In this document: positions 12,401-22,908 of the stretch, piece after piece
Layout: every line of letters begins with the position of its first letter
Numbering within the stretch: position 1 is the first letter of the stretch
Source of the DNA: Paraphoma chrysanthemicola
Taxonomy: Eukaryota; Ascomycota; Dothideomycetes; Pleosporales; Phaeosphaeriaceae
Direction: 5' to 3'
DNA: 64,000 bases
NCBI GenBank assembly: GCA_020744225.1
Contig: JAGMWG010000028.1
Span: 186,001 to 250,000, forward strand
Translations under genes and position numbers: made by a program
The notes under the pieces: generated by a model
What the model saw: only the letters and a program-made list of their open reading frames with translations
Databases searched by the model: none
What the model was told of the DNA's origin: nothing

Positions 12401-13772
12401 TTCTTGATGGTACGGAGAGGCGCGTCACGTGGCGCTTGGCACAATGGCGCAAATCTGCGTCAAGGAAACATCGCTAATTAACAGCGTTGCTCCACAATAT
12501 GAAACATCGCCCACACTCACCGAGGGCAATCTCGCCCCAATCTAAGTGTCCTCATGCTTCGCAACCCCTCGCTGAAAGCTATCGACAACCACCTCGGTCG
12601 GCGCGACAAGCTCGAAGGATACAGACTTAATGTTGATGCGGCTGCGACCACCCCGCTGCTCTCGTTGAGCACATCTCAGCTGTTCTCTAGGCTCCCCACG
12701 AACTCGCTACAGCCCACTCTCCTAATGCGACGCAGCTGGCACAACGCTGCAGAAATGCCGCGCTGCAGTTAGATGGCGTTGGCATCGTGCAGACTGCGCC
12801 GTTCTCGGGCTTCATCTGCGGCATACAAGAGGTCGCTGTTTGTTGTCGAGACCCGCCGTGTCTCCATAACGCGATATGGAATACAGCAAGCTTGGATACA
12901 GCAGAGCGGTGAGCAATCTCATTTCGGTATTTCTGTTGTCCCAGTCGATGCGCGACTAGCCCCCGCATGGGTTCTCGCTCGCACGCTTCACACGGTGCAT
13001 CAGAGTCGAGCAACGGCTCCTATCGCAGGCGACATGGGCAGCAACGACAATAGTGATACAAGTGGCCAGGGAGGCTGATGTCTCAATTTCGTGGGCATCA
13101 CGCCAGTACAAATTATATGTCCAGCTCAGTCTTCGACGCCTTTGACACTATGACGACGAATACACCTCTCGAGCGATCACAATCGCATAGCCCAGCGTAC
13201 ATACAGTGCCAGATACTACAAGCAACAGCAGGATACTTCTGGCTAGTGTTATCGCTTTGGATAGTGCCACGTTGCGGGACACCTGATTTCGAAATGCCCT
13301 GCGTGCAGTCTCTGCATGCTCGGATGTGGCATGGTGACTTCGCGTCGTTAAGCGTCTTAATCTGCATACTGGGACTGTATGTCCAGGTGCAGAGGTTTGG
13401 CGATATTGTCTACTTGTACTGCAGTTGCAATCTGTTTGGTGTGGAGGCAATTCGCAATCAGCTCCATTCGTCCCTTTGCTGCTCGTCTGAGCGAGCCTGA
13501 CTAATGCTACTTAGAGCCGGTGATGATATACCGACTATCCTCATGGGCAGCCGTGTTACGCAAGTGCTAGCGCGTGCAGAGCCCAGACTTATACACATAT
13601 TCTCGCGTGCCTTACATGTGGTGGTGTTGAAGCGTATCTAGAGTTCCGACACGGTGCGCCCCACAGAGTCCCTCGCGTTTGCTTGATGACCGTGCTGACA
13701 TCTCGACGATGACCTGGACATTTGGCATAACTGGCCTCCGCTCCGACCTGATCACTTACGGACAGCGTAGCT
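9417..13772. other. 4.4 kb without a confident gene
   Basis: Many short frames on both strands, none with a recognisable domain or a convincing splice partner. A minus-strand frame at 13148-13450 has a hydrophobic segment near its C-terminus (ILLLLVVSGTVCTLGYAIVI) and might be a membrane protein exon, but I could not extend it. Confidence 0.35.
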
Positions 13773-14072
13773 ATGTGTCTTACCACACTTCCAGCTGAAA
13801 TTCGCAACGAGATCTACAGCATTGTGCTCTGCACGGCCCGCCCTCTAGTTGTTTGGTTAGATCCAGCCGGCGTTTCGCGCATCTGCATTCGACGCTCTCG
13901 TGCACAAGCAAGGCTGGCATATCATTTCTCATTGCATAGTTGTGGCAGTACCATAGAATTCAACCAGCTCAAGTATGTGAGTCGCATGCTATACAAAGAG
14001 ACTCGTGGTTTGGAACGCCGTTACAATGAGATCCCTGCCGCCGCTTCACGAACTCGGCAGCGAACACTTTGA
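13773..14072 (+). pseudogene. Truncated F-box-like paralogue
   Basis: 99-codon frame that begins with an F-box-like helix (LPAEIRNEIYSIVL) and matches the gene at 14705 along its length: GVSRIC against GISRIC, FNQLKYVSRMLYKETRGLE against FNQIQYVNRAFYRETFGLE, and RYNEI against RYNSI. Compared with that paralogue it lacks about 25 residues between these blocks and stops where the paralogue continues for another 160 residues. It is most simply a decayed tandem duplicate, though a short functional variant cannot be excluded. Confidence 0.6.
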
Positions 14073-14704
14073 TGACAGTATCTGAGATCAGCGCCATGAC
14101 TGAGTAATGTTTGGCTCTGTGTCCGCCTGCCCAGCTTGTGGTTCTTTCGAGGTTGAGGCACCGTGAAGACCAGTCCTTACTGCGTAATAGATACTATCAC
14201 CTATAGCCTCCATCATACTCCTCGCCTTCTCAGAACACAACTCAGCTGAACCCATCAAGGGAAGGAAGAGGATGGGGACGATTCCATACATACTTCATCT
14301 GAGAAGCTAGCGCTTTACTGCTGTGTCGAGCAATAGAGTGGCATGGAGAACCACTCAAGAATCCCGTGGCCCATGCGTACGCACAGGCCATAGACATAAG
14401 CAGCAGGTGGCTGACAAGACGGGCATTGCGGGTTGCATCCGGCTATGCAGCCCATGATAACTTGATCATCTCACGTGTTGAACTGGATTAGGACAGACAT
14501 CATGACGTTAGTTATTTTGTCACGGATGTTTTGCATCGAAAGTTTATGATTTGATCTTCGATAATTGTTGTCAGCAGGGTGTCAGCATGCCCGGAGCACG
14601 GCACCATTCCTAAACAGAAACACGCATTTTTCTTCTTTCACGAAATGATATGTAACCTACGTTTGAGAGCAGATCCAACTTCTAGACTATGCCAAACCCT
14701 TGTC
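14073..14704. other. Spacer between F-box-like paralogues
   Basis: No gene seen. It may hold decayed sequence of the truncated copy upstream; I could not align it. Confidence 0.35.
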
Positions 14705-15541
14705 ATGGCTGTCCTTCATCCTGCCCTGCCGAGAGAACTGCGGGATTACATTTATGAACTCGTACTCACATTTCCGACAGGCCTCAACTTTAGTACAGGA
14801 GATGATGGCATCAGTCGCATCTGCGACAGATCAGGCGGCGATTCGTTACAAGATGCTCTTGCGACTGGAAAGAATTTCGGTCGGTTGAGTTCCATTCGTA
14901 GCGCAGTTGGCACAATACTTTCGCTGGTTCAACGCGGACGGCAGATGAAGAGCTTCAACCAGATCCAGTATGTCAATCGGGCTTTCTACAGAGAAACCTT
15001 TGGACTTGAGTTCAGGTACAACAGCATAGTGTTTGAAGACGGTCGACGCATCGGCGCAGCGCAACGATGTCAGATATTTGTGAACAAAGTGGAAGGCAGA
15101 GCCTTTGCAAACGAGCTGAGGCTTTGTATCGTGGGCTCCCATCTCTCTTTGCGACGAGAGTTCAAGGATCAGGCCTTGACGCTGCTCGAATTCTGCGCGC
15201 GGCATCCGACAGCAACCGTTCGTTGGCACGACCCGCATTGGTCCTCGAGAGATCCCAAGTTCATCCTGTTAGGCCTCGCCTATACTACCGCTTTGCGTGG
15301 AGATCGAGATGTGCTGCGAAAGCTAATGCACGACACCAGTCCGTTGCTCAAATTCGATATGTCTGATGTCTGTCCGGCTCTGCCCAAAATGATACCTTGG
15401 AACTACCGAATTCTTCCCGCGGAAAGGCAACCAAGTAGAGCTTCTCTCATAGAGTCTTGTGAAAAGTGTGCAGTACTCGTTGGCACCGACATCAGTCAAT
15501 GGGTTCAATTGGCCGAGCAATGGTTCAAAGAGGGGGTATAA
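14705..15541 (+). CDS. F-box-like protein, 278 aa
   Basis: Start chosen at 14705 (GTCATGGCT), directly before the F-box-like helix LPRELRDYIYELVL; the frame extends to 14579 but that part looks untranslated. Proteins of this dothideomycete-expanded type carry a short F-box-like motif followed by a region with the signature [FN]NQ[IL]-x-YV-x-R-x-[FL]-Y-[RK]-ET-x-GLE. If the F-box is functional it would bind Skp1 in an SCF ubiquitin ligase. No intron, signal peptide or membrane segment. It is the intact member of a tandem pair with 13773-14072. Confidence 0.65.
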   Translation: MAVLHPALPRELRDYIYELVLTFPTGLNFSTGDDGISRICDRSGGDSLQDALATGKNFGRLSSIRSAVGTILSLVQRGRQMKSFNQIQYVNRAFYRETFGLEFRYNSIVFEDGRRIGAAQRCQIFVNKVEGRAFANELRLCIVGSHLSLRREFKDQALTLLEFCARHPTATVRWHDPHWSSRDPKFILLGLAYTTALRGDRDVLRKLMHDTSPLLKFDMSDVCPALPKMIPWNYRILPAERQPSRASLIESCEKCAVLVGTDISQWVQLAEQWFKEGV

Positions 15542-15761
15542 TTCGTACCTATATAGAGAGGGGAGTACTGTGAGCACATTTGTAAAGAACAGGCACATAT
15601 CTCTGGGTGGCTGGTCTGAGCAACGTGGAGCGGGCAAGAGCGCCTGAAAGCTATTTGCATATGCGAAGTCTGTCGATTAAAGTATGCGAATGTAGCCTGT
15701 AAGATGAGAAGAGTGTATAATTCGGCTTTTGTATTGAGAGTGTCAACGCGAAAGTAACTAA

Positions 15762-16235
15762 CTACCAACACTCTCCGGACACCAGAATGCTCTTTATTTG
15801 TGCGGTAGAGAGATGGAAGTCTCCATTGCTCCAATGGCTCCGCTCCTTTGTGTCCCTATCTAAGAACATGTGCACATCATTGTACCGGACTCGCACGCTA
15901 CACACATCGGCTTGCTGCAAGTGCTGAGATTTTTCGTTTCGTTCGGACTCGCGGTGTCTCCGCCCCGCTTTCGATTGGATCGGGTTGTCGATCATTTTTT
16001 GAATCTCTTCGGTCGTGTACACTGTACCGGCCTTATCTGCGTCTGGACTGGCTACTGAGCTGCTCCAGAGGCCCAACGCGCAGGCCGAGGGCATGCGTTC
16101 AATGCATGCGTGCACTGTGCTCGCCTTGTCTGATTCCTCTGGAAAGAACGCCTCTATCATCGTGATCGAACAGTCCCATATTGGAGACGTGATGGGGTGC
16201 TCTCTCATGGGCGTACACGGTGATTCGGTTGCCAT
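15762..16235 (-). CDS. Unrecognised 157-aa protein or 3' exon
   Basis: Minus-strand frame with a hydrophilic, protein-like composition (AGTVYTTEEIQKMIDNP, then a basic HRESERNEK stretch). It lies directly downstream of the chromo-shadow fragment on the same strand but in a different frame, so it could be its last exon after an intron near 16240-16260. No domain recognised. Confidence 0.3.
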   Translation of the reverse strand: MATESPCTPMREHPITSPIWDCSITMIEAFFPEESDKASTVHACIERMPSACALGLWSSSVASPDADKAGTVYTTEEIQKMIDNPIQSKAGRRHRESERNEKSQHLQQADVCSVRVRYNDVHMFLDRDTKERSHWSNGDFHLSTAQIKSILVSGECW

Positions 16236-16252
16236 GTCTTCGTCACAAGCGG

Positions 16253-16950
16253 TTAAACGGCATTGGAAGGCTGCGTCTTGTCCTTGACTGTGCCTTGAGA
16301 TCTCTTGATTTTACGGATGCGGTCTGACCGTCGAACGTCAAGCGGAGATGTTGTCACTGAAATATGCCTCGTGGTTTTGCGTGACAGTCCTGAGCTGTCA
16401 CCAACGTCAGCACATTGACGGGACGGGACCTTGACTGACTCACCAAAACTTTCTGCGAGCCCGAGCCAGCTACTCAACGTCAGTTATTGAAGCATATGAA
16501 GAAGCAAGTACAGTGAATTACCGCTTGAGGACACTTGCGCTCGAGCCATGTCACATGGTAGGATACGACGTCTTCGTTGTTCCAAACTACCGTTGCATAC
16601 TCGCGGCACGCGGACTCGTCTTTGAAGATATTTGTAATAATCAGTTTGGCCTCCCAGGTTCGGTACTGCGAACGCCTGATAATCTTTGCCCAGTCGCACT
16701 TGGGAAGCCGACCACGCATTTACGTGCTTGGGGACTTCTTAAGAGGCTCGTGATCCTCTGAAGTCTCCAAAATGTTAGTTCATTGCGTGTCTCGTGGCAA
16801 CTGAAACGATTTTGTGATACTGCAGCGCTATATCTCAAATATTCGCGCACGCATCTCGTCACCTGTCATCTGGTATTTCCAGCAACTCCCTTGCTGCACG
16901 TTTCTTCCAAAACTCGGTTTGTCGCAACCGCATCCGGCCATTGACCAGAA
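16253..16950 (-). CDS. Chromo shadow domain-like gene fragment (HP1-like)
   Basis: The frame 16719-16520 aligns with the second half of chromo shadow domains: a hydrophobic strand and tryptophan (TVVWNNEDVVSYH) then the diagnostic ERKCPQ. HP1/Swi6 proteins use this domain to dimerise and recruit partners to heterochromatin. A donor GTAATT at 16518 follows KCPQA. Upstream, near 16950-16870, is a possible exon (MRLRQTEFWKKRAARELLE) ending at a GTGACG donor; downstream 16477-16253 is open and basic (RRSDRIRKIKR). No chromodomain is visible. Exon joins are unresolved, and the gene may be a relic. Confidence 0.4.
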
Positions 16951-17252
16951 GTCATCCAAGTCCTAAAATGACTTGCTGTATACTCTATCAGATCTGCAAT
17001 GACCAGACTGATTGGACTCACCTTGTGATCGTAGTGTCAATAGTAAAGCAGCACCGCTGTGACTGCGTTTTGCCACTTCGTAACTGAAGAAAGCCTGTCA
17101 TCTTTGCAAAAGCCCCCACTAGTGTGGCAAGAGACCCCGTCAGCTATACGGGCTGTACGAGCAACGTGGTATTTTGATATAGGCTGAGGACTGTCATTAA
17201 CGTCGGAGTGTGCCCCCTCGTCTGATCCTGATCTCTCGTGTTCTATTGCAAC

Positions 17253-18360
17253 ATGCTCCAGCACCAAATGTCCAAAACAGGCAATACGAGCGGATGCGCT
17301 GCTGCCATATTGATGGTTGCTACCGTGACGTTGCTGAACGCACCAATACTTGCCTCCAGCACGATACAAGCCAGCGCAAGCACGGCGATAGCGGCAACCA
17401 CAGCTCCGCCACCATCCCTCTCAGACAACTCAGCAATACCATCGTCAACTAAAAGCGTAAGTATACCGCCCAAGGTTCATCTGGTACAAGTAGGCGCTGG
17501 TGGCTTCCAATTTGAACCAGCTCAACTGAACAATGTGTCTGTGGGAGATGTGGTCACGTTTGAGTTCTACCCACCAGATCACTCGGTCGCTCGAGCAGAG
17601 TACGGGAAGGCTTGCATGCCGTACGAATACACCGGCAAAGACAAGACAGGCTTCTGGTCAGGCACGCAATGGGTCGACACAGTACGCGATGTATGCTATC
17701 ACACGGCCGTATGTGTCGTGCCGTGCTGATATATTGGCAGATCACGCATTGGAATCTGACTATCAACAGCACGGAGCCAATATTTTACTATTGCGCTGCT
17801 CCGGACTCGTGCAGAGAACAGAGGATGGTCGGCGCAATAAATCCCAACGGCACCCAAACGCTGGATGCACAGATTCGCGCTGCCCGCAGTGCAGATATCA
17901 GGATAGCTCCCGGCGATCCTGTGCCAAAGGAGATCGAGTCTTCTGTGTCGTACGAGACTCCTGCTTTAGCGACCTCGTCGCCATCACATGTGTCCGCTGA
18001 GCGCCATCCGTCAAAGCTTCCTGGTGGGGCCATCGCGGGTATTGTCATTGGCGGTATCGTCTGCCTCGTTGTCTGCGCGGGCGTGCTTGTCTGGGTGTCG
18101 CGTAGCAAAGCCGCGACGGCTAGTAAACAACCGGGCGAGCATGTAGCGACGCCAGACAAGGTTCCAGCATCGAAAGGTACATCGTACCAGCAGATGGTAT
18201 CGCCTATGAGCCCGTACTCTCCTCAAACATTCGGCGATCCAACGATTGCCTGGTCAGTGCTTTCGGCTAAAAAGACTGCACGCTACGGTCGCTAACGACG
18301 CACAGCTCGGTCATCTCAGAGCTTCCCGTCTCTCCACCAGTTCATGAAATGAAATGGTAA
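17253..18360 (+). CDS. Cupredoxin-like, Ser/Thr-rich surface protein with one membrane span
   Basis: Model join(17253..17681, 17741..18252, 18306..18360), 331 aa. Intron 1 (59 nt) has donor GTACGC and acceptor GGCAG. Intron 2 (53 nt) has donor GTCAGT, branch CGCTAACG and acceptor CACAG, and its removal adds the tail VISELPVSPPVHEM in frame. An N-terminal signal-like segment and a Ser/Thr/Pro-rich stretch precede the plastocyanin-like fold: VQVGAGGFQFEP, DHSVARAEYGKAC, and IFYYCAAPDSC before MVGAINP. These are the usual His, Cys and Met positions of this fungal family. A single hydrophobic segment (GAIAGIVIGGIVCLVVCAGV) and a cytoplasmic tail follow. Likely cell-surface; substrate unknown. Start could also be the next Met at 17268. 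Confidence 0.82.
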
Positions 18361-18865
18361 GTTTCGTGGAGTAAGTTGAGTTAGGAAAGCCTTAAAAAAA
18401 ATGTAACGTTAGCCTGTGCTGTGCATAGCAACATGTATTGGTAGCACACCGGAGAGCCCGGCCAAACAGTATCACTTTGGACTTTATCAAGGCTTTCAGA
18501 TAACTTGCACGATATAAAATGCCCATTGCAAGACACTTTCTCTGTACCAGTGACCAACACTCCCAGCATATAGAATAGTAACTAAAGTAAGAAATGTAAA
18601 TTGATTGAGTGGACATTGTATTCGAGCGCCAAGAATCCAGTTAGATAGACCAATTACTAGCAAGACCCACTTCTTTTTTTGAACGCGTATATAAACTCGA
18701 TGAGCCCAGCAGTGCCGATTCTCGTGCCGTCTCAGATGTTGTGAAAATGAGCCACGGTGCAATGACGTCACTAAACGCAGTCGAGATTCCTGAGGTGTCA
18801 TTTGACGCTACGAATGCCAGAGTGAATCGGCAAGCGCCTGGAGGGAACCGCTGATGCGCTGAGGA
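18361..18865. other. Convergent intergenic region
   Basis: Lies between two genes that end towards each other. No further gene or repeat seen. Confidence 0.4.
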
Positions 18866-20392
18866 TCAGGATGCCCAAGTGTGTCGCCGGAATGTGTCTG
18901 CACACTGGAACGGATTTGGCATCTGGAGTCGGTCGGCGATACTGGCAAAAGTATCGGCTTTCCATTGCGATCGCAGCCAAGCGTACCGCCGGTCATCGTG
19001 ATCGAACCATAGCGTCTCTGGGGAACAAGGTGCGCGCGAGCGTAGGTACCGGAAGGAGTCTTTGTGATGCAGACGCACATCGATAGATCCGTCCCGGACG
19101 CTTGCTGAGTCCCACATACCTATATTCAAGAGTAATTCGCTGGCAGCTGGCTCGAGGCTAAATGTTTCGGAGCGGCCAAAGCATTTCGGTGACATGACTG
19201 GGCATATCCAGATTGGCCAGCTATTGTACTCAGCTGTCAGCAACGTCACAATCTCTTCGGCAGAGGACCTCGAAACAGCAAAGTCAAGGAACTTTGCTGC
19301 GCCTTTCGCCGCTGTGTCGAGCGCATGCTTTGATGCCGGCCAGGAAAACCTTTTGTTCCGTACTTGCTGCACGCTGCGCCGCTGATCGTGTCGGAAAAGA
19401 TATTGATCTATGGGGTAAAGCTCAACGACCAGCTCACTACTACCTCGGTGACGTCGGCAAATGGACCGCACATGCTCCGTAAAGTCTTTACCTGTGGCCA
19501 ACGCTTGCGAGGGCTTTCTATGGGCGTTCAGAACCCGACGGCCTGTTACTATCATACCTTTACATCGGTCCAAGAGGATGCCTTCTACAAAATCTATGGA
19601 GGATTCTAGCTCTGCCGACTGGGAAGCTGCCACGACGATCCTTTTAACCATCTCTAAGATAGAGGATACAGGCGTGTAGGTCACTTCTACATATGGGCCA
19701 GCTTTGACTAGCGCGATCTCTAGCATCGTTGTAATTCCCAGACTATGGAATGCTCCTGCACTTCTTTGGAGGAGCTCACCACGGTCCGGATCGTTGATAC
19801 TAGAGGACACGAAGTGCCCATTACCGAGAACTACACCGGCCGTCATCACTGTGCAGTCGAAAGTGCCGTAGCGGCTGGATGAGGACGCGTTAGTCGTTGC
19901 AGCAAATGCATCTGCAACGGTCGTGGACTTCGACTCGGCGACAACGGTAGGAGTGAGATGCAGCGGCTGCACTGCCTTGACCAGCGTCTCCATGGTTACG
20001 TTCGCTTCTACTAGAGCGGTTTGGGTGTCGTGATTGACTTTCACTATCTTGTCGAGGCCATGGAACTGACTCGGGGTGCTAAGGAGTACGTCCCCGGCGT
20101 TTCCCGTGGCCTTACGATACCGATCGTGTATCCTCACAGTCTCACATATGGTAATCACTCGATCCGCATAGTCTTTCCAGAGCACTTCGTCCTCTGAAGA
20201 CCGTACCTCGGGGCAAATGTTTGCGGCCTTGAAGGCCCTAGCACTTGTGGTGGGTCGTACATCCCGATCGTTGGTAAACGTTGACGTCAGCATTGCTTCG
20301 TGAGACGTAGTTGAAGGCAAAGATCGTGCCGATTGCGAGCCTACGAGGTGCCTTCCGGTCTTTTCAGTCGTCAAGCATGTTGTTGTCGGCAT
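18866..20392 (-). CDS. FAD-dependent delta(24)-sterol reductase-like oxidoreductase
   Basis: Continuous 508-aa frame resembling the DHCR24/DWARF1 family of FAD-binding (PCMH-type) enzymes, which reduce the sterol side-chain double bond. Visible landmarks in order: TALVEANVTMETLVKAV, then SSSSRYGTFDCTVMTAGVVL, then SLGITTMLEIALVKAGPYVE, FVEGILLDRCKGMIVTG, WPIWICPV, LLNIGMWDS, and a C-terminal tyrosine/tryptophan-rich part. The usual Gly-rich FAD loop (VGG-x-x-x-GTG type) reads VADAFAATTNA, so two or more conserved glycines are missing. The first 60 residues are unlike the family and the true start may lie elsewhere. Probably a diverged accessory paralogue rather than the housekeeping enzyme. 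Confidence 0.75.
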   Translation of the reverse strand: MPTTTCLTTEKTGRHLVGSQSARSLPSTTSHEAMLTSTFTNDRDVRPTTSARAFKAANICPEVRSSEDEVLWKDYADRVITICETVRIHDRYRKATGNAGDVLLSTPSQFHGLDKIVKVNHDTQTALVEANVTMETLVKAVQPLHLTPTVVAESKSTTVADAFAATTNASSSSRYGTFDCTVMTAGVVLGNGHFVSSSINDPDRGELLQRSAGAFHSLGITTMLEIALVKAGPYVEVTYTPVSSILEMVKRIVVAASQSAELESSIDFVEGILLDRCKGMIVTGRRVLNAHRKPSQALATGKDFTEHVRSICRRHRGSSELVVELYPIDQYLFRHDQRRSVQQVRNKRFSWPASKHALDTAAKGAAKFLDFAVSRSSAEEIVTLLTAEYNSWPIWICPVMSPKCFGRSETFSLEPAASELLLNIGMWDSASVRDGSIDVRLHHKDSFRYLRSRAPCSPETLWFDHDDRRYAWLRSQWKADTFASIADRLQMPNPFQCADTFRRHTWAS

Positions 20393-20970
20393 TCCTGGTC
20401 AGCTCATGACTGGCTTCGATCCAAGCCGGAAGGACACAGTACGCGCACTTTCGAGCCAGCCAGTTTGTAGTGTCATCACTACCTAGCTGTAGGACAGTGT
20501 CAGCATGACAATATGGAGGGTACTAAGCTGCTTGCTGACCTTTTGCTGTAGATAGCGGTGGCCGCGCAGGGACAGGCATTCGAGCCCAGACGATGTAACC
20601 CGCGGCTTCCGACAAATTAGCTAGTGTCTCAGGCAGAGCCGCTGAGTCTAGCGAGAGGCACAAGAAATTGGAGCACCAGAAGAACGTTGATCGTTATCAG
20701 CGAAACGAAGTGGTATGCTGAACAGTGTGTTGGCGGACAGCGAACTAACCAGCAAGATTGTATCATTTCGATGTTTCCAGTACTCTCATATAACAGGCGT
20801 GTGAAGTGGTTTTCAATTTTCCATGGTTGTGCATAAGAGTTCGTTGCCTAGGAAATCTCGACTCGGAACATGGGTCAGGCCGCCCGATGACCAAGGATTG
20901 TGTGATCTGTCCCAGTCTTTCAAGCATCTATTACTTCTGCCCCTTTCCAACGCCTTGTTCCAAAGCAAGT
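20393..20970. other. No gene seen
   Basis: Promoter side of two divergent genes; only short frames. Confidence 0.35.
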
Positions 20971-21477
20971 ATGCAACGGTCGGAAGCTCCAATTTGGCGC
21001 GTAGATGAGGTGCCGGAGGCTGATCATGGGAGTGAAGAGACTGAAGGAGATGATGGATGCGACGACGATTGTCCGCTCAGGTCTGCGATAGTGCTGGTAG
21101 GTTGTCATATAACTTTAATACAACAGACTAAGTAGAATCAGGACCACCAAACCTTCCATCATAACTTGTGCACTACGACATTCCACGACGCTGCGGAGCT
21201 CGAGAGGAACTACCACGAATACATAACCGAAGCAAGTAGACTCTATGCGTACGGCAACCTTTCATGTACCTGCAAACGGGCTTCGGTGGACGCTAGCCCG
21301 GCGCAGGACACAAGGCCTTGCGATGTCGTAGGGGAGGAGAAGCACTCTTCTTCATCGATCACACTTGGAGATAATACGAGGAAGCGTCGCAACAGTACAC
21401 ATGAAATCGGGCAACTGAGGGCACAGCACAAGAGACTTAAAAAAAGACCGGTTCGACGACGACAAGAAAAAGAATAA
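20971..21477 (+). CDS. Unrecognised two-exon 153-aa protein
   Basis: Model join(20971..21096, 21142..21477). The 45-nt intron has donor GTAGGT, branch GACTAAG and acceptor AATCAG, phase 0. The first exon is acidic (EADHGSEETEGDDGCDDD); the second has a hydrophilic helical stretch (FHDAAELERNYHEYITEA) and ends in a strongly basic tail (KRLKKRPVRRRQEK) that could be a nuclear signal. No domain recognised. The second exon lacks an ATG at its start, so splicing is needed for it to be expressed. Confidence 0.42.
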
Positions 21478-22908
21478 AGGGGACACCAAAAGCGAAATGC
21501 AGGAAGCTAGGGAGTAGTCACAAGTTAGCGGAAAGAGTTGTCGCTGTGGCTCGACCATTTGCTCTTTGCTTTCCTATCAAGGCATCACTGTTTTCGCCCA
21601 TCGCCGTATCAATTTATCTAATTGCATATCAAACTACTCCTACTTCATGTTTTTATACATCCTTGAGTGCTCTGAAGTTCAAATCTTAACTGACAGCCCT
21701 CCTAAGGCCTACAATCGCTTGAGAGCCTTTCGAGGTGGCCGTGAACGGCTTTCCCTCAAGCGCGTTGCGAGGTAACGAGGTAGCGTGCGCCTTACAGCAA
21801 GCAGCGGTTATGATGCCCATCTATGATATCCAACTGAATGTGGTGTAGTGTTGATTTATGGGGATAATTACGTGCATGCGATATCGGCGTTTGGCATGGA
21901 AATGCTGTATCGCATAAGCCTACACTATCACACGGTATTTCGGATGGCGTAATCAGAATCGTTATCATAGCAAAATATGGTGCTACAAACGACGACGCCG
22001 CCAGTGTTCACGGTCAGAATTCTTCTCAGCTTCCTCTAGTGAGTGCTTCACTCCATACTGTCCTAGAAACGCCCTGTTTCATGCACCGTTTGCTCGAGGT
22101 TCAAGGCTGATGGACAGCGACATTGGCCGGCACAGCTTCTCTGATCGCTAGAGGCCCAGATCATACCACGATTATATCCGACCGTTGAAGAAGCTGTAGT
22201 CGCCTAGTCTACCTGAATGAGGTGAAGAAAGCCGCCGGGGGCGCGTGTGTTCGACGGCAGCGGTTGCAGGACATTGAGCGTCGACTTCGCGTTGAAGAAA
22301 TGGCCGTTATTGACATTTTTTGGGTACAGACTCGCGTGTAATATATGTCAACAAAACCATCTGGCATGATTCACACGATCATGTATCGGAGCGCATGACA
22401 GGCGGCGAGGAAGGAGCTGCTCGTCTTCTCCACTAGGTCATGTGCATAAAAACGTATAAATATAATGGTTGGTAGTTAGGACGACATTCTGAACGTTTGG
22501 GATGTTGTAGGTGATTCTCTACAAGGCTTCACCAGACAACATCCCTAGGCTGGCACTCATCTCCAAGGAGCATGGACGTGAGAAAGCTGGGACTGCGCCA
22601 AGGCACTCAAAGTGATATAACTCACATAGCGGTCTTGCTAAAGAGAGTGGCTACTGTGGATATCTCTGGATTGTTGCTCATTAGCTTTAATAGTGTGGCA
22701 CTGCACAGGAAGGCGAGTAAGAGAAAGGGGGGTGCATAGCAGTGAATCTCGCTGGTGGAGTGATTTTCTCGTCCAATTTCAGATCATTATATCCAAACGT
22801 CACCATGAGGATGTAGCCTTGTGCTTTTTCAGCCTGGTGACAAGTCCCGTTGTCAGAACCCCCCAACAGCACCATGAGTTGCTATAGCGCGGAGCCGGAT
22901 GATGTGCT
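21478..22908. other. 1.4 kb without a gene
   Basis: No convincing frame, repeat or RNA gene found. Confidence 0.4.

Noticed and set aside
9417..13772. Several 80-140 codon frames as genes
   Set aside because: No domain, splice partner, codon pattern or composition distinguishes them from random open frames.
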